A stretch of 64,000 bases of DNA from Adenophora triphylla var. japonica (lineage: Eukaryota > Streptophyta > Magnoliopsida > Asterales > Campanulaceae), in assembly GCA_022495995.1 (NCBI GenBank), contig JAFEMH010001304.1, positions 248,001 to 312,000 on the forward strand. The letters are read 5' to 3'. Position 1 is the stretch's first letter. Every line of letters begins with the position of its first letter. Shown here one piece after another: positions 34,160 through 45,672 of the stretch. The translations under genes and the position numbers were made by a program. The notes beneath the pieces are model-generated. The model saw nothing but the letters and a program-made list of their open reading frames with translations, was not told the origin of the DNA and searched no databases.

Positions 34160-36066
34160 CTTCAACACGAATTCTTTCCATATTGCTTTCCTTTAGGGTA
34201 GACAAAATTTTGTTGTCTTGCTTTACCCTTGCCTTTAGCATGCTTCCCCTTGTGAATTTCTTTAGTTAGTTTCAAAATTTCCTCATCCTTTTCACTCGAG
34301 GATGCACACTTCTCCTCTTCCTCAGATCCAAAACCTAGGCCTTCCTTAATTCCAGGAGGAACTTGGGAGTCCATGATTTTATCCTTGGTGGATTGAGACT
34401 TGAGCCACGAATCAATAATCTTTTGGAGATCGTTGATTTGGGTTACCAAGTCATCATTCCGGAGTTGAAGTGCAGCAACCTTAGTTTCAAGGATGCGGTT
34501 TGATCGGCAAGAGGAGTCATACTTGATTTGGTCCTTAAGATTTGAAATTTCGGACTTCATCACAGGTTTTCTCCGTCTTGTACGGATTAAGTTCATCATG
34601 AGCTAAGCTTAAGGCTTTCTTAAGATTAGAGAATTGATGGATCACCGTTTCAGCTTCTTTGAACATCCTTTCATGTTCCATGGGAGAAACCTCTTCCACC
34701 ACCTTTTTCAAAATTTTCTTCTTTGGAATTGTTTTTGAAGGTGGAGTATTTGTAGGAGGAAAAATGGGACGTGAATACGAGCAATTTCCTATCTTAATGC
34801 TAGGAGTAAGTTTGATATTTTCATCCAACGTAAAATTTGGAAGTTTTGTAGAAGCCTCTTTTCTTCCATATCTTGCGACTCGATTGACTCAATCGACTCA
34901 TCGAAGCGTCTGCAAGTGCGGAGATTAACCTCTTCGGTTTCATTATCACTTCCATCATCGAAACTGTTTCAATCCAAGTAGCCAATTCCTTGGAATTCTC
35001 TTCCTCCTCAAGAACCATTCCCTTGCGACGAGAAAATTTCGCGAGAGGTTTTCTTTTTCATGTATTCATATTTGAAATTTGTGGACACTCGTATACGAAG
35101 TGGCCAGGTTTTCTACAATTGTAGCAAACTAGATCACTCTTTTTCTTAGTATCTCCCGGCTTTAGAAAACGTTGCGGGAGGTTTGCCTTTTGAAAATAAT
35201 TTTGTGAAAGGTTTTGAGGATTTTCTAAATTTTTGGAATCTTTTCACAAACATGGCAAAATCATCATCATCCATCTCGATGAGTGATGAGGTTGATATGG
35301 AAGGATCTCAGGTTTGATTGGATGTAGATGGTTTCTCCTCATGTTCCACGACGGACATGGATAGCGATTTGGTTTTCCCTTCAATCTCTTCCATATGATT
35401 TAATTTTAATTCATAGACTCTAAGATTGGCGTACAAGTTACTTAACGACCAAGTACCCCAAAACTTTGGAGTCTTCTAAAGAGGTAGCCTTATTTACCCA
35501 TTTATAACCTAAAGCGAGATAGGGAAAGTCATATTGATTTCCTTATCGGTTAAAGTTTTGCCAAGAGATCTACAAGCATTAACTACCTCAACATATCGGT
35601 CGTAGGTTTGGCGCAAGGTTTCGTTGGATTTTACGTTGAAGTTGTTGTATGATCTTTCAACAAAGCATATAATTTGCTTTCCTTGCATTCGTCATCACCT
35701 TCGAGGTAGCTCTCAATGGCATCCCACATACGCTGCGGTTTTGAGGTACATCACTTTACGTAGAGTTGATACGGGGAGGGTTCCGTAAATGATGTGCCTA
35801 GCCTTCTTGTCCAAGGCAACCAATCTCTTCTCTTCATCCGACCACTCATCTTTTGGCTTTTTGACTTCGGAGTTTCGGCATTGGTGGTTGCATCGGTGTT
35901 AGCCTTCATTGGAATTAGAGGGCCATTGATCACGCACTCCACCAGCATTTCATCTATAGTTTCCAAATGAATAAGCATTCGGCACTTCCCGGATGTCAAA
36001 GTGGTCTTCGTCCAAGATTGGAATGTGTGAATAGTTAATAGTAGTCATTGTCTTTGTATTTGCCAT
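34160..36066 (-). pseudogene. Copia gag, with zinc knuckle and long C-terminal tail, frameshifted
   Basis: The ATG at 36066 opens MANTKTMTTINYSHIPILDE. After a frameshift the reading resumes with MLIHLETIDEMLVECVINGP, the gag N-terminal domain of copia elements. A CCHC knuckle, CYNCRKPGHFVYEC, lies near 35095-35135. Beyond it a long Lys/Glu-rich tail (34160-34830) has coiled-coil character (LQLRNDDLVTQINDLQKII). The long tail after the knuckle is a Sirevirus habit. At least four frame changes break it. Confidence 0.8.
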
Positions 36067-36119
36067 ATCGAATCGGCACACAAGTACATTAAGCTTGAGA
36101 AAAATAGTGGTTTTAAAAT

Positions 36120-36138
36120 GTGTTTGCTCGATACCACT
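36120..36138 (-). promoter_or_regulatory. Primer binding site of the Sirevirus-like element
   Basis: Right after the 5' LTR the minus strand reads AGTGGTATCGAGCAAAC, a Met-type primer site (TGGTATC-GAGC). Confidence 0.85.
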
Positions 36139-37651
36139 TGTTGGTCCCAAAGGTGGCAACAAGGGTGAAAATACGGCTAGAGGGGTGAATAGGCTTTGTT
36201 ACAAAATTTTAAGCCCTCTTTTAAAAAACTAAACCTCTTGCTTACAAAATCCTCTTGCAGTTGATAATAGACTACAAGTGATGATGTAAAATGCACAGCG
36301 GAATAATAGAGTATAAGCGGTTTGGTAGGCGGTTTGTAAAACGCGGTTTTGCTAGGCGGTTTTGGTAAGAGCAGTTTTACAAACACGTGTGTTTTTGACA
36401 ATGTTAACTCCAAACACTATTTCATAATAATGGATAACTAAAATAAGATCAAACAGAGATAGAGATAAATAATTAGTAATCACAGGAAATATAAATGTAG
36501 AAATATAAGAACACGTGATTTGGAGTGGTTCAATCGATAAACGATCTACGTCCACTACCAAAATGGTTAGTCTTGGATTTTCAAGAGTGATTTTACTATT
36601 GAGTTTGAGAGATTACAAGATACAAAGATCGTTACTCAAATATAAAATCTATTCTATGAAGATCAAATCCTAAGACTATAACCAGTGTATCTCAAATGAA
36701 TAAACTATGTGTTTAAACAAGTGAGGTGTGTGTGTGAGAACAAGATCAAGGCTCTTTAAATCTGAGAGATGTAGAGCTCAATGATTCTTGAATGTGTTAA
36801 GGCTTGATTTAAATTTGGGAATATTTCTTGAAGTATGAAGATGAAGATTCAAAGGACTTAGAATTTCTGGGCAGAGCTTCAACTTCTCATGAACACAGCA
36901 ATTTCTCAATGTTCAAGCAATCTTCAAATGATGAAGGTTGGGGGTATTTATACCCAAGCATCAGGAATATAGCCGTTAGACACAGCTGTAATTAGTACAG
37001 TCCTTGATGCTTTCCCATTGGTTCACAGCAACCACTTTTGTCCTTTGGAACTATTGATGCAAGTAAAGCTGATCAGACCTCAGCTGCAATCAAGGAGGTT
37101 AGGACATCTGTCACCTTTATGAGATCCTTGCAGATCTGCTCTGACATTGGGTCACGTGACAAGATATGGTGGTTGACATTTGATATTGCTGACGTGGATT
37201 CCAACGGTCAAAGAGGTTCACTTCAAGTTCCAATCATTGGGGCGGTTCTGGAGTATAAGCGGTTCGACATGTGCGGTTGATAACTCCAGTGAGGTTGCAG
37301 AGTGCGGTTGATGATGAACTGCAAGGGTGCGGTTCATCATAGGGCGATTGCACTGAAGTGGTTCAAAGGTAATTTCAAACAAGGAGTTCCACCAAGCAAG
37401 TGCTAGAAGCGGTTTTGCTAGGGCGGTTGGAAGGGCGGTTTGAATCTTCTGAACTGCAACTCTCAATTCCAATGAGTCTTGTGCCAGTCTTCAAAGCCTA
37501 AATTAACCTATTCTATAAAATGTACTTAGCTAAAAAATTGAAGTCTAAGCTTCATTACATAGGGTCCTAAAGTCCTTAAAATAGACAGGAGGTTTATGGT
37601 ATCAATCAAATCTAATACAAAATAGGAGGGTTAAAACATGCATACCCAACA
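36139..37651 (-). repeat. Sirevirus-like LTR, right (5' LTR in element orientation)
   Basis: Partner of 23894-25409, 1513 bp. It holds the sense TATA box (near 36945-36960) and twelve GCGGTT words. One position that reads GCGGTT in the left LTR reads GCGATT here (near 37345). The five bases AAAAT follow as the target duplication. Confidence 0.95.
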
Positions 37652-37849
37652 AAAATACATCATTCTGAACACTAGGATGGTCGTGCCGCACGGCTGCCTA
37701 CGTATCTCTATCGGAGAATCAGACCAAACGTAGTTCGACTCCAAAACACGAAAAAGGCTGTTTTTAGGTATTTTGAGAATCATTTTTGAAAATTGAGGAT
37801 ATTTTATTTTGAAAAGGCAAATTCGTACTGAGGAATCATACTGAGGTAA

Positions 37850-38525
37850 GTATTTGACATACTGACCCTAGATGCTTAACACACCTAATTAGTGACGATC
37901 CTGGCGATTCGGGACCAAGCTTTTGTTGAGGTGACGATCCTGGCGACTCAAGACCGAGCTTTTTTTGTTGGTGAGTACTCGACATACTACCTGTAGATGC
38001 TTGACACACCTAATTGGTGACGATCCTGGCAATTCAGGACCGAGCTTTTGTTGAGGTGACGATCCTGGTGATTCAAGACCGGGCTTTTTTTGTTGAGGTG
38101 AGTATTTGACATATTAACCCTAGATGCTTGACACACCTAATTGGTGATGATCCTGGCGATTCGGGACCGAGCTTGTTGTTGGTGAATACTCGACATACTA
38201 CCTGTAGATGCTTGACACACCTAATTGGTGACGATCCTGGCGATTCAAGACCGGGCCTTTTTGTTGAGGTGAGTACTCGACATACTACCTATAGATGCTT
38301 GACACACCTGATTGGTGACGATCTTGGCGATTCAAGACCAGGCTTTTGTGATGGTGAGTACTTGACATACTACATGTAGATGCTTAACACACCTAATTTG
38401 GTGACGATCCTGGCGATTCGGGACCGAGTTTTTTTTTGTGTTGGTGAGTACTCAATATACTACCTGTAGATGCTTGACACACTTAATTGGTGACGATCCT
38501 GGCGATTCAGGACCGGCCTTTTGTT
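37850..38525 (-). repeat. Tandem repeat in the 3' untranslated region of the Tat-type element
   Basis: About seven units of 85-130 bp are built from GATGCTTGACACACCTAATT, then GTGACGATCCTGGCGATTC and a GGGACCGAGC-TTTTTGTTG stretch. The longer units contain the CGATCCTGGCGATTC box twice. In element orientation the array lies close to the 3' LTR. Tat/Ogre-lineage elements are known for variable 3'-UTR tandem arrays that can seed satellites. Confidence 0.88.
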
Positions 38526-40526
38526 GAAATATGCTTGACGAATGGCACTTGACGTGATGTATGCTTGACGCGAGAAAGATGCTTGACGCTTGAAGAGATG
38601 CTCGACGCACTTAATTGGATGCATTGATAGATGGTAAGCGAAATCCAAACACTCAACATGTTTGAACTGAAAGTAGGCACTTGACGTGCTTTTATGCACT
38701 TTAATTCCTGCAAGAGGGTTTAGTGAAAGCATTTGCATAACAACTTATATTCACTTAAGCATTTGTTTGTTCAAGACGATCAATGTGCACTCGACTCCAA
38801 GAATCAGCATGGAGAATGAGTTCTATTATGTGAGAATTGAAAATCGTTTGTGTGATTTAGATTTTGGTTTAGAAGACCAACTCGTGAGGTCCATCTAAAG
38901 ATCGAATGAGACAATCGTCTAATAGGATCCCGTTGAGATAACCCAAGTTCAACGCTAAGGTTCAGGATACTTCAAGAATTTTTCGTTGTCGCAGGACTTT
39001 TTCATCGTTAAGCCCCAAGTTTCTCATGTGATGATCATTGACTGAACAAGGTCTAAACCACTCCAATGACTTTTGATATATAGAACTTATGCTGCCTAAT
39101 CTAAAGCGCGTATTTTCCAAGGCTTCTCTTGACACCAAGCCCCAAGACTTCTTGTAAGCAGTAGATGACCTCGAGAACAGGCTTGTGAGGCTGCGTAGAT
39201 TGAAGAAGTTTGAAGGATTCTCTCACTTTTTTCCTTTGAATTTTTTTTTCTTTAGTGACGCACCCTGGTTTTTGCCTAGACCGCCCTTTCGGGTTTTCAA
39301 TCTAGCGGGCATCTCTTTTGCGTTTTTTGTTTTTGTGCTCTAACTTTTGCCTAGGCCGCTCTTTACGAGTTTTCAACCTAGCGAGCCATTTTTTCCTGAA
39401 AAGTATGTTTACTCGAAGGGGATTCTGTTGGAAGAATCTCATTAAGGAGAAAGATGAGATCTCAAGTTTAGTTGAGGAGAGACGGACTCTATTTTTTGGA
39501 AGGTGATCCAACCATTGACTCTTTTTGGGGGAGTAATATTCTCTAATGATGAGAGTGAGAAGCAAAAAGGAGAAAGCTCCTAATGCCGATTCGATTACTC
39601 TTGTGATTTTAATTAGGGATTGACTGGGGGAGAAAAGGTTAGGAAGCCCCAGTTTTGATGTTTGGATTTCAAGAGTGTGTATGAGAATGGCTAAGCAGAA
39701 GCCCCTAGACTCAACAAAAAATGCTACATGTCTCAAAGGTCTAGAAAAAATTTTCTACCTTTAATGGACCTTGCATCATCAAGAAATTTCTTAACGAGTT
39801 TGAAAAGAAAGCCAATCATTAGTACGACTTAAGGCTAAACATTTCTCCTTATGGATTGATGTTGAAAGTCTTCTTCATTTGCGCTGCCATTCAGGCTTCA
39901 TGGTAAGAGGATGTTGAGGAATCCTCTTTTCTTCGTAGGTATTACTTGACTCTTTTTCTCTGTGGGAGAGTCCTTCTTGCCTTTGTTGAAATTCCATCCT
40001 CGTTGTGGGGCGATGAAGGCTTGAGAGTTTTTCTTCTTTTTTTTTTTTTGATGCTCTATTTTTACCTAGGACGATTTGAGGAGTTTCGACCTAGCGAGCT
40101 TTTTATTTATTTTTGTACTCTCAAAGCCTTGATTGAGTAGCCCCGCTCTTCTTGGGATGAATGTTGATAGCAGCACCTTTGGCTTCCTTCGTTTGTTGAT
40201 CTTCGACTTTCAACAGGAGTAACGTTTAGCTTTAAGCCTTCTAAGGATAGTTTTTATTTCAAACTTATTTAGGAGTTTCTATTTTTCGTGACGATTTAAG
40301 GAATGAGGGTCCACTATTCAGCATGGATCAAATGATACTCATAAAGAAAAACAACTCTTGGGAAAGTGTTTAGGATAAAGAGATAACTTTTATTGATAAG
40401 AAAATTTGAAACAGACTCAATAGTTCACTTGACACAAACTAGAGAGGATAGAGATGGACTAGAATGACAGAATGACTATTCGAGAACATACTAGGAAGTT
40501 GTCCTAATCTTTTTTTTTCTTTTTTT

Positions 40527-41304
40527 TCAAAGGGAAAAGGGAGAGGACAATCGGAGTCCCAAGGTGGTGATGCTTCTGTTGATCTCGCCGGCTTCATACA
40601 AGTCTTGGATGGTATCCTTCAAATGATGGCAGTCATTGGTGTCATGGCCACTATAGTTGTGGAATTTACAAAACAAGTAGGGATCATGATTGAGACAAGA
40701 GCTTTTCCCAGGAGGATTTCCTTCTCTCGGCTTAAGTTTTCCTTCTTCTACGAGGATGTCAAAAAGACCTTCTTGGGTAGTCCCTTCAAATTGGACATAT
40801 CGTCTATCTTTTCGCTTTCTTTCAGGATGGGGAGCAACAAATGATTTAGAGTTGGTGAATCTACTAAGGTCATGGAGCCTTTCTTGGTTGGATTCCTTAA
40901 AGTGAGCATGATCTCTATATTTTCCTCCCTTGTCGTGTCGAGACCTTTCCTCGTTGAGTTCGACCATCTTGCGAAGTATCTTGATCTTTTCTTCATAATA
41001 CTTTGTTGTGCTTGCATGTGGGCTTGACATTCATTCTCAATTTGGCCCTTAATTCGACTTCCACTTGGGCTCTTATGTTGGACTCCATTTGGGAACACAC
41101 ATCAGTGATACATGCCTTAATGATTGACTCAACCTCTTTTTGCTCACGTTCGTTAGTGGTTTGGGTAGCCTTAGAGGTAGAACTATTATTATCCAAAGAA
41201 GGGTCATTGCTTTGGGTGTGCTTGTCTCTTGGATCCATGGTTTTCATGATTTCTAGCTTGTTGAGTTTTGTCTCGAGGGTGGCAAATTGTTGAATATGAG
41301 CCAT
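40527..41304 (-). pseudogene. Tat-type gypsy gag remnant
   Basis: The upstream frame (from 41304) has MAHIQQFATLETKLNKLEIM and a helical region. A second frame overlapping near 41000 continues to FCKFHNYSGHDTNDCHHLKD and TIQDLYEAGEI. This C-FH-x3-GH-x4-C-LK-I pattern is characteristic of Tat-lineage gypsy gag proteins. The main gag core upstream of 41304 is missing and there is a frameshift. Confidence 0.8.
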
Positions 41305-42939
41305 TTTTTCTTGTTAGAGATGGTTCTTGAGAGTCTTGATTTACTTGGATGTGAATTCTACGACTTGCTTATCCTCTTTGGGGGTACCACTTGCATAGAG
41401 AGTAGACGGAGTAGTTGCCATTGGAGAGGTAAGGGAGCTTGACGACCTTAGAGATAAACTAGAGATATCCCAACGAAACGCCTTTTAGAATATTAGCCAC
41501 AAACGATCCTAGACGGAGAAAAGAATGATGGTTAAAATTACCTCACGAGCTATTTTTTTTTAAGTTTTATTTTTATTAGGGACGGAGTTTTGACTCAAGG
41601 AGGGAGCGCACATCGATTATCAATCACAGACACACATTCTGCAAATAAAGTCTCGTGCGAGACAAGGTAGTCTCGCAGGAGACAACCATTCGGAGAGATT
41701 GATTTTTTTTTATTTCCTAAATTCATGGTCGGACGGACAAAGATCCGTTTTCTATCTAGTATCCTAGGTACATCTTACAGGTATACGTAATTCGAACCAC
41801 CTAGGGACTCAGTAATCGACCATTCTTTGTAAGATAAAGTCACGTAAAATTGATCGGAAGGATTTTTTTTCTTTTTAAAGGGAATTTCGAAAGGGTCATT
41901 CCGAAGGGACTTTTTCTTTTTGTCGAAGGGACTTTTTTTTCGAGGGGACATTTCCGAGTCCTTCTTTATGGTCAATTTCACATAGATTTATTTTGGTCAA
42001 AGACAAGAAAGATTACCGAGTCAAAATTGATCGGTCAAGGAGTGTTCCTAAAAAATATACAACATGATATGTGGCGATGCAGGCCTGAAAGGCTAGGCTC
42101 CCCGCGATATGACAATCTAGGTGGATTGAATACGCGGAGGGGGATGATCCAACTTCGGAGAGACCGACGACTAGGTGGTTACCATCATCCGTCCTTAGTG
42201 TGGGTCCCGGGTTATTCAGTGTATGTAGTGCAATGACAGATATAACATGAGTGCGCGTGTGTGATAGTCAATCTATATTATAGAGAAAAATATAGAGATT
42301 TTTTTTTTGAAAATTAAAAGAAAAAATAGATAATGGCCGCACCAAGTGGTTGCCTACGTTTCTCCCAAATTTGGGGAGCCTCGGGCTATCGTAGTTCCAC
42401 ATATAAAGAGAAGAGAGAGAGAGAATTAAATTAATTAATTACAAAGCCTGAATCAACCAATGACAGATAAAAATTAAAATAATTTAATCTCACGCAAGTA
42501 TATAGTTCAAATATAAATTAATTATTCTACCCTGCAAAATAAAATTAATACAAGTAAAATAAAAATAACATTTATTTTGATTTTTCGAATTTATTTTTGA
42601 AAGTTTCTGTTTTTTAGTCAAAACAGAAAAGTCAACTGTAAAGATTGTTTTATGTGCGGTCAAACCTTTAAATAGTCAACTGAGGCTTTTATTTTTGCAT
42701 TTGCATGCGGTCAAAACATTGACCTAAGATCCTTTTTATTCTTTATTTTCATAATGCCGCCCCAAGGAAGAAAACAAATTATTATCGCGCGGGACAAGCA
42801 TTCGCACAGTAATTTTTTTTCTTGACAAAAACAGTGCAGAAAAATTCCAAAAAATTCAAAAAAATTAAATTTTAAATAGAAAATTGAAAAGATTGATAAC
42901 ACCCAATTGTAACGCAAGTCTAACTCTCTTAATTAATAG

Positions 42940-42958
42940 TCCCCAGCGGAGTCGTCAC
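42940..42958 (-). promoter_or_regulatory. Primer binding site of the Tat-type element (tRNA-Arg type)
   Basis: Minus strand GTGACGACTCCGCTGGGGAC, directly after the 5' LTR. It differs by one base from the usual TGGCGACTCCGCTGGGGAC of Ogre/Tat elements. Confidence 0.85.
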
Positions 42959-44039
42959 TGTAGCGATGCGTAAATTTTTTAACATCTCGGAGTCGCCACT
43001 TATTATTTATCGATGAAAAATAATAAGAAAAATATTTTTAATATTTTCAAGAGATTCAAGGGTTCGGGGTTAAGTTATGGAATGGGTAGGTCAAGGAGCA
43101 TCCATTCCATCCAATCCGAAGATTGATCTAGCTAATTAGGTGTTATTAATCTAATCAATCTATAAACAATAAAAAGAAACAAATAAACCCTAATTAATTT
43201 ATTAATTAGGAATGTCGAATCGTATGCTTCGAGATCGCCTCCATGAATTGAAGGGACTCTAGGCTAATCCTTTTGATGAGATTACACTACTCAAAAATCA
43301 ATAGAGGGATTGAGAAGAGAAACGGAATTTAAAGGGATGATTACCTTTTGAGAAGAGATTCGGACAGAGTTTCGAATCAATCCTAGAGTCGAAGCTTGAT
43401 GCGGACAGAGCTTCGTCTCAATCCTTGATTCGGATCTTGATGCGGACAGAGCTTCACCTCAGTCCTTGATTCTTTTTTCGATGTTTGTTGATCAACAAGG
43501 TTGATAAACAAACTTTAGGTGATTTAGGGTGATTTTGTAGGAATCTTTCAGGGAGAGAAACCCACAAAATGTGTGTGTTATGTGTTTTCGATCGGGGATC
43601 GGGGACCTCTGAAATACTGAAAGTCATCCATTATTTATAGGGGTTTAAGAGGTGGATGAATGACTTGGTCACCAAGTTTAGGAGACTCAAGTGGATTGGG
43701 ACTCCTCCCAAGGAAGCTTTCAGAACCCTCTAGTCAGTAGAGACCCAGATTAGATGATATTTATCAAGAAAAGAGGTTGAAACGGAGAAGGAAAGTGATT
43801 CTGCACATCCTGCAGAGGGGTTGTCTCGCGCGAGACACGCCTGTTCCGCGCGGGATAACTAGTCTGATGACCATTTTGTCCTCTTCAGTTATTCCGTTAG
43901 TCAGTTAGGTCCAAAACTAACGAGGTTAGTTTGAAACTTAACGAAACATGACGAAACTGATATGCTTTCATCAAAACACAAAAGAGAGACAAAGAGTAGT
44001 GTAATCATGTAATTATTGGTTCAGAATGGAATATCTACA
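42959..44039 (-). repeat. Tat-type LTR, right (5' LTR in element orientation)
   Basis: The 1081-bp partner of 22764-23841. It holds the sense TATA box (near 43640) and the TCTCGCGCGAGACACGC / CGCGCGGGAT palindrome pair at 43824-43860. It ends TCTACA and is followed by GTCTC. Confidence 0.9.
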
Positions 44040-44044
44040 GTCTC

Positions 44045-44352
44045 CCATGTGCAAGGCACATGGTGCATGGGAGTATAAAAGCAACATGAAAAATATCACT
44101 ATGTAAGTTCTCTCACTACTCTCTTAAGCTTTCTCTCTCTAAAAATTCCATTGCTATCTGCTTGTTTGAGACCAGTTAACTTACTCTCACGCCGGAGGGG
44201 TAACGCCGGAGACGCCCCGGCTTAGTTGACTTGTCTTGTTTGTGTGAAGGTGACCATACGAAGAAGACAGCCGAAGTATCCTATTTTTCTGTGTTCGAAG
44301 GTCCTGTACAACCATTTGAGGTGGTAGCATCAATCCTATTTGACAAAATCAT
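44045..44352 (+). repeat. Family B LTR-like repeat, copy 2, right half
   Basis: It resumes with CATGTGCAAGGCACATG, where the left half stopped, and runs to GTAGCATCA. CTCTCTCTC and TCACGCCGGAGGGG boxes match copy 1. Confidence 0.7.
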
Positions 44353-44740
44353 AATAATTCAAATTAAAATATGTCAAAAATGAAAATCAGTTAACGGATT
44401 ATAAATTTTAATCCTACTCGTTGAATTATCTAGTTAAAAGAGACACTGTAATCTTGATATTCAATTAGACCTGACAATTTTGATTGGTTACCTACTAAAT
44501 TGTACAACGAGTAAACTGCTTTTTTGCCCCTCGTACTATCATTTCAACATCAATTTGACACTCGTATTATTGAAACGGCAAATGTATGATGCATACTATA
44601 GTTTTATTAAGCAAATTAATCAATGTTCCTAACGTCAGTTAAGTATTTAACGAAACCGTCCAACTAAGCAACAGTTAACCAAGTAAACGCATACGTGGCA
44701 GCTGACTGGGCAATTTTAACTCCTTAAAAAAACTCAATAA

Positions 44741-44741
<1 letters not shown>

Positions 44742-44816
<75 letters not shown>

Positions 44817-45022
44817 TAATAATAATAAAATAATAATAATAAAATAATAATAATAATAATAATAATAATATAATAATAATAATTATTATTATTATTATTA
44901 TTATTATAATTATTATAATAATAATTATAATAATAATTATTATAATAATTATAATAATAATTATTATAGTAATAAATATAATAATAATAATAATAATAAA
45001 ATAATAATAATAATAATAATAA

Positions 45023-45079
<57 letters not shown>
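44742..45079. repeat. (TAA)n array with inverted TTA core
   Basis: TAA/AAT repeats with a central stretch of ATT repeats (44880-44960) that can itself fold back. The poly-Ile and poly-Tyr frames are artefacts. Confidence 0.95.
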
Positions 45080-45081
<2 letters not shown>

Positions 45082-45258
45082 GGTCCCTAAGGGTTAGGAC
45101 TGATATTAACGATGTGATTGCGTCTTTGACAACGGAAGCTGGGTGGGTTGTTCTTCCTGATGGAACCACCTTTCCGTCTAGATTAAAGGCATATTTTATT
45201 TTATTTTTCATTGTTTTGCTTCTAGGTTCTTTCATAATATTCACTTGGTGATATATTG

Positions 45259-45260
<2 letters not shown>

Positions 45261-45338
<78 letters not shown>

Positions 45339-45469
45339 GATTATTATTATTATTATTATAATTATTATTATTATTATTAATATTATTATTATTATTACTA
45401 TTTTTTTATTATTATTATTACTATTTTATTATTATTATTATTATTACTATTTTATTATTATTATTATTA

Positions 45470-45536
<67 letters not shown>

Positions 45537-45672
45537 TTATTATTATTATTATTATATTATTATTATTATATTATTATTATTATTATATTATTATTATTAT
45601 TATTTTATTATTATTATTATTATTTTATTATTATTTTATTATTATTATTTTATTTTTATTTTTATTTTTTAT
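45261..45672. repeat. (TTA)n array
   Basis: ATT repeats interrupted by T runs, complementary in orientation to the array on the other side of the element. The poly-Ile/Leu/Tyr frame is not a gene. Confidence 0.95.

Larger units (their letters stand above)
23894..37651 (-). mobile_element. Sirevirus-like Ty1/copia retrotransposon, 13.8 kb
   Basis: Two LTRs of about 1.51 kb (TGTTGGTCCC ... CATACCCAACA) flank gag, protease, integrase, reverse transcriptase/RNase H and an extra gene downstream of pol, all on the minus strand. The target duplication is an exact AAAAT (23889-23893 and 37652-37656). A Met-type primer site (TGGTATCGAGC) adjoins the right LTR and a polypurine tract (AAATAGGGGGAGAT) adjoins the left one. 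Roughly 20-25 differences between the LTRs make it younger than its host element, as nesting requires. The large size, long gag tail and extra 3' gene point to the Sirevirus (SIRE/Maximus) lineage. The whole element is loaded with the hexamer GCGGTT. Confidence 0.92.
37657..42958 (-). other. Main internal region of the Tat-type element
   Basis: It starts with GTGCCGCACGGCTGCCTACG, and a similar block is repeated near 42330 (TGGCCGCACCAAGTGGTTGC). Three dispersed copies of a block reading TTTTTGCCTAG followed by TTTTCAACCTAGCG occur near 39265, 39345 and 40050. The words TCTCGTGCGAGAC and TCTCGCAGGAGAC occur at 41650-41690. Apart from the gag remnant I see no protein domain; protease, reverse transcriptase, RNase H and integrase are absent. 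Confidence 0.7.
22764..44039 (-). mobile_element. Tat/Ogre-type gypsy retrotransposon with a nested copia element
   Basis: Two LTRs of about 1.08 kb (TGTAGCGATGCG ... TCTACA) flank an internal region that, without the nested copia element, is about 5.4 kb. Next to the right LTR the minus strand reads GACGACTCCGCTGGGGACT, one mismatch from the tRNA-Arg-type primer site of Ogre/Tat elements. A polypurine tract (GAGGGGCTC) abuts the left LTR. The flanking duplication is GTCCC/GTCTC (one mismatch). Only a gag remnant is coding, and tandem repeats lie in the 3' untranslated part as described for Tat-lineage elements. Pol is missing, so the element depends on others or is dead. The LTRs differ at roughly one base in twenty near one end. 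Confidence 0.85.

Noticed and set aside
34162..36162. Separate genes for the several open frames in this stretch
   Set aside because: They are pieces of one frameshifted copia gag with a zinc knuckle between them.
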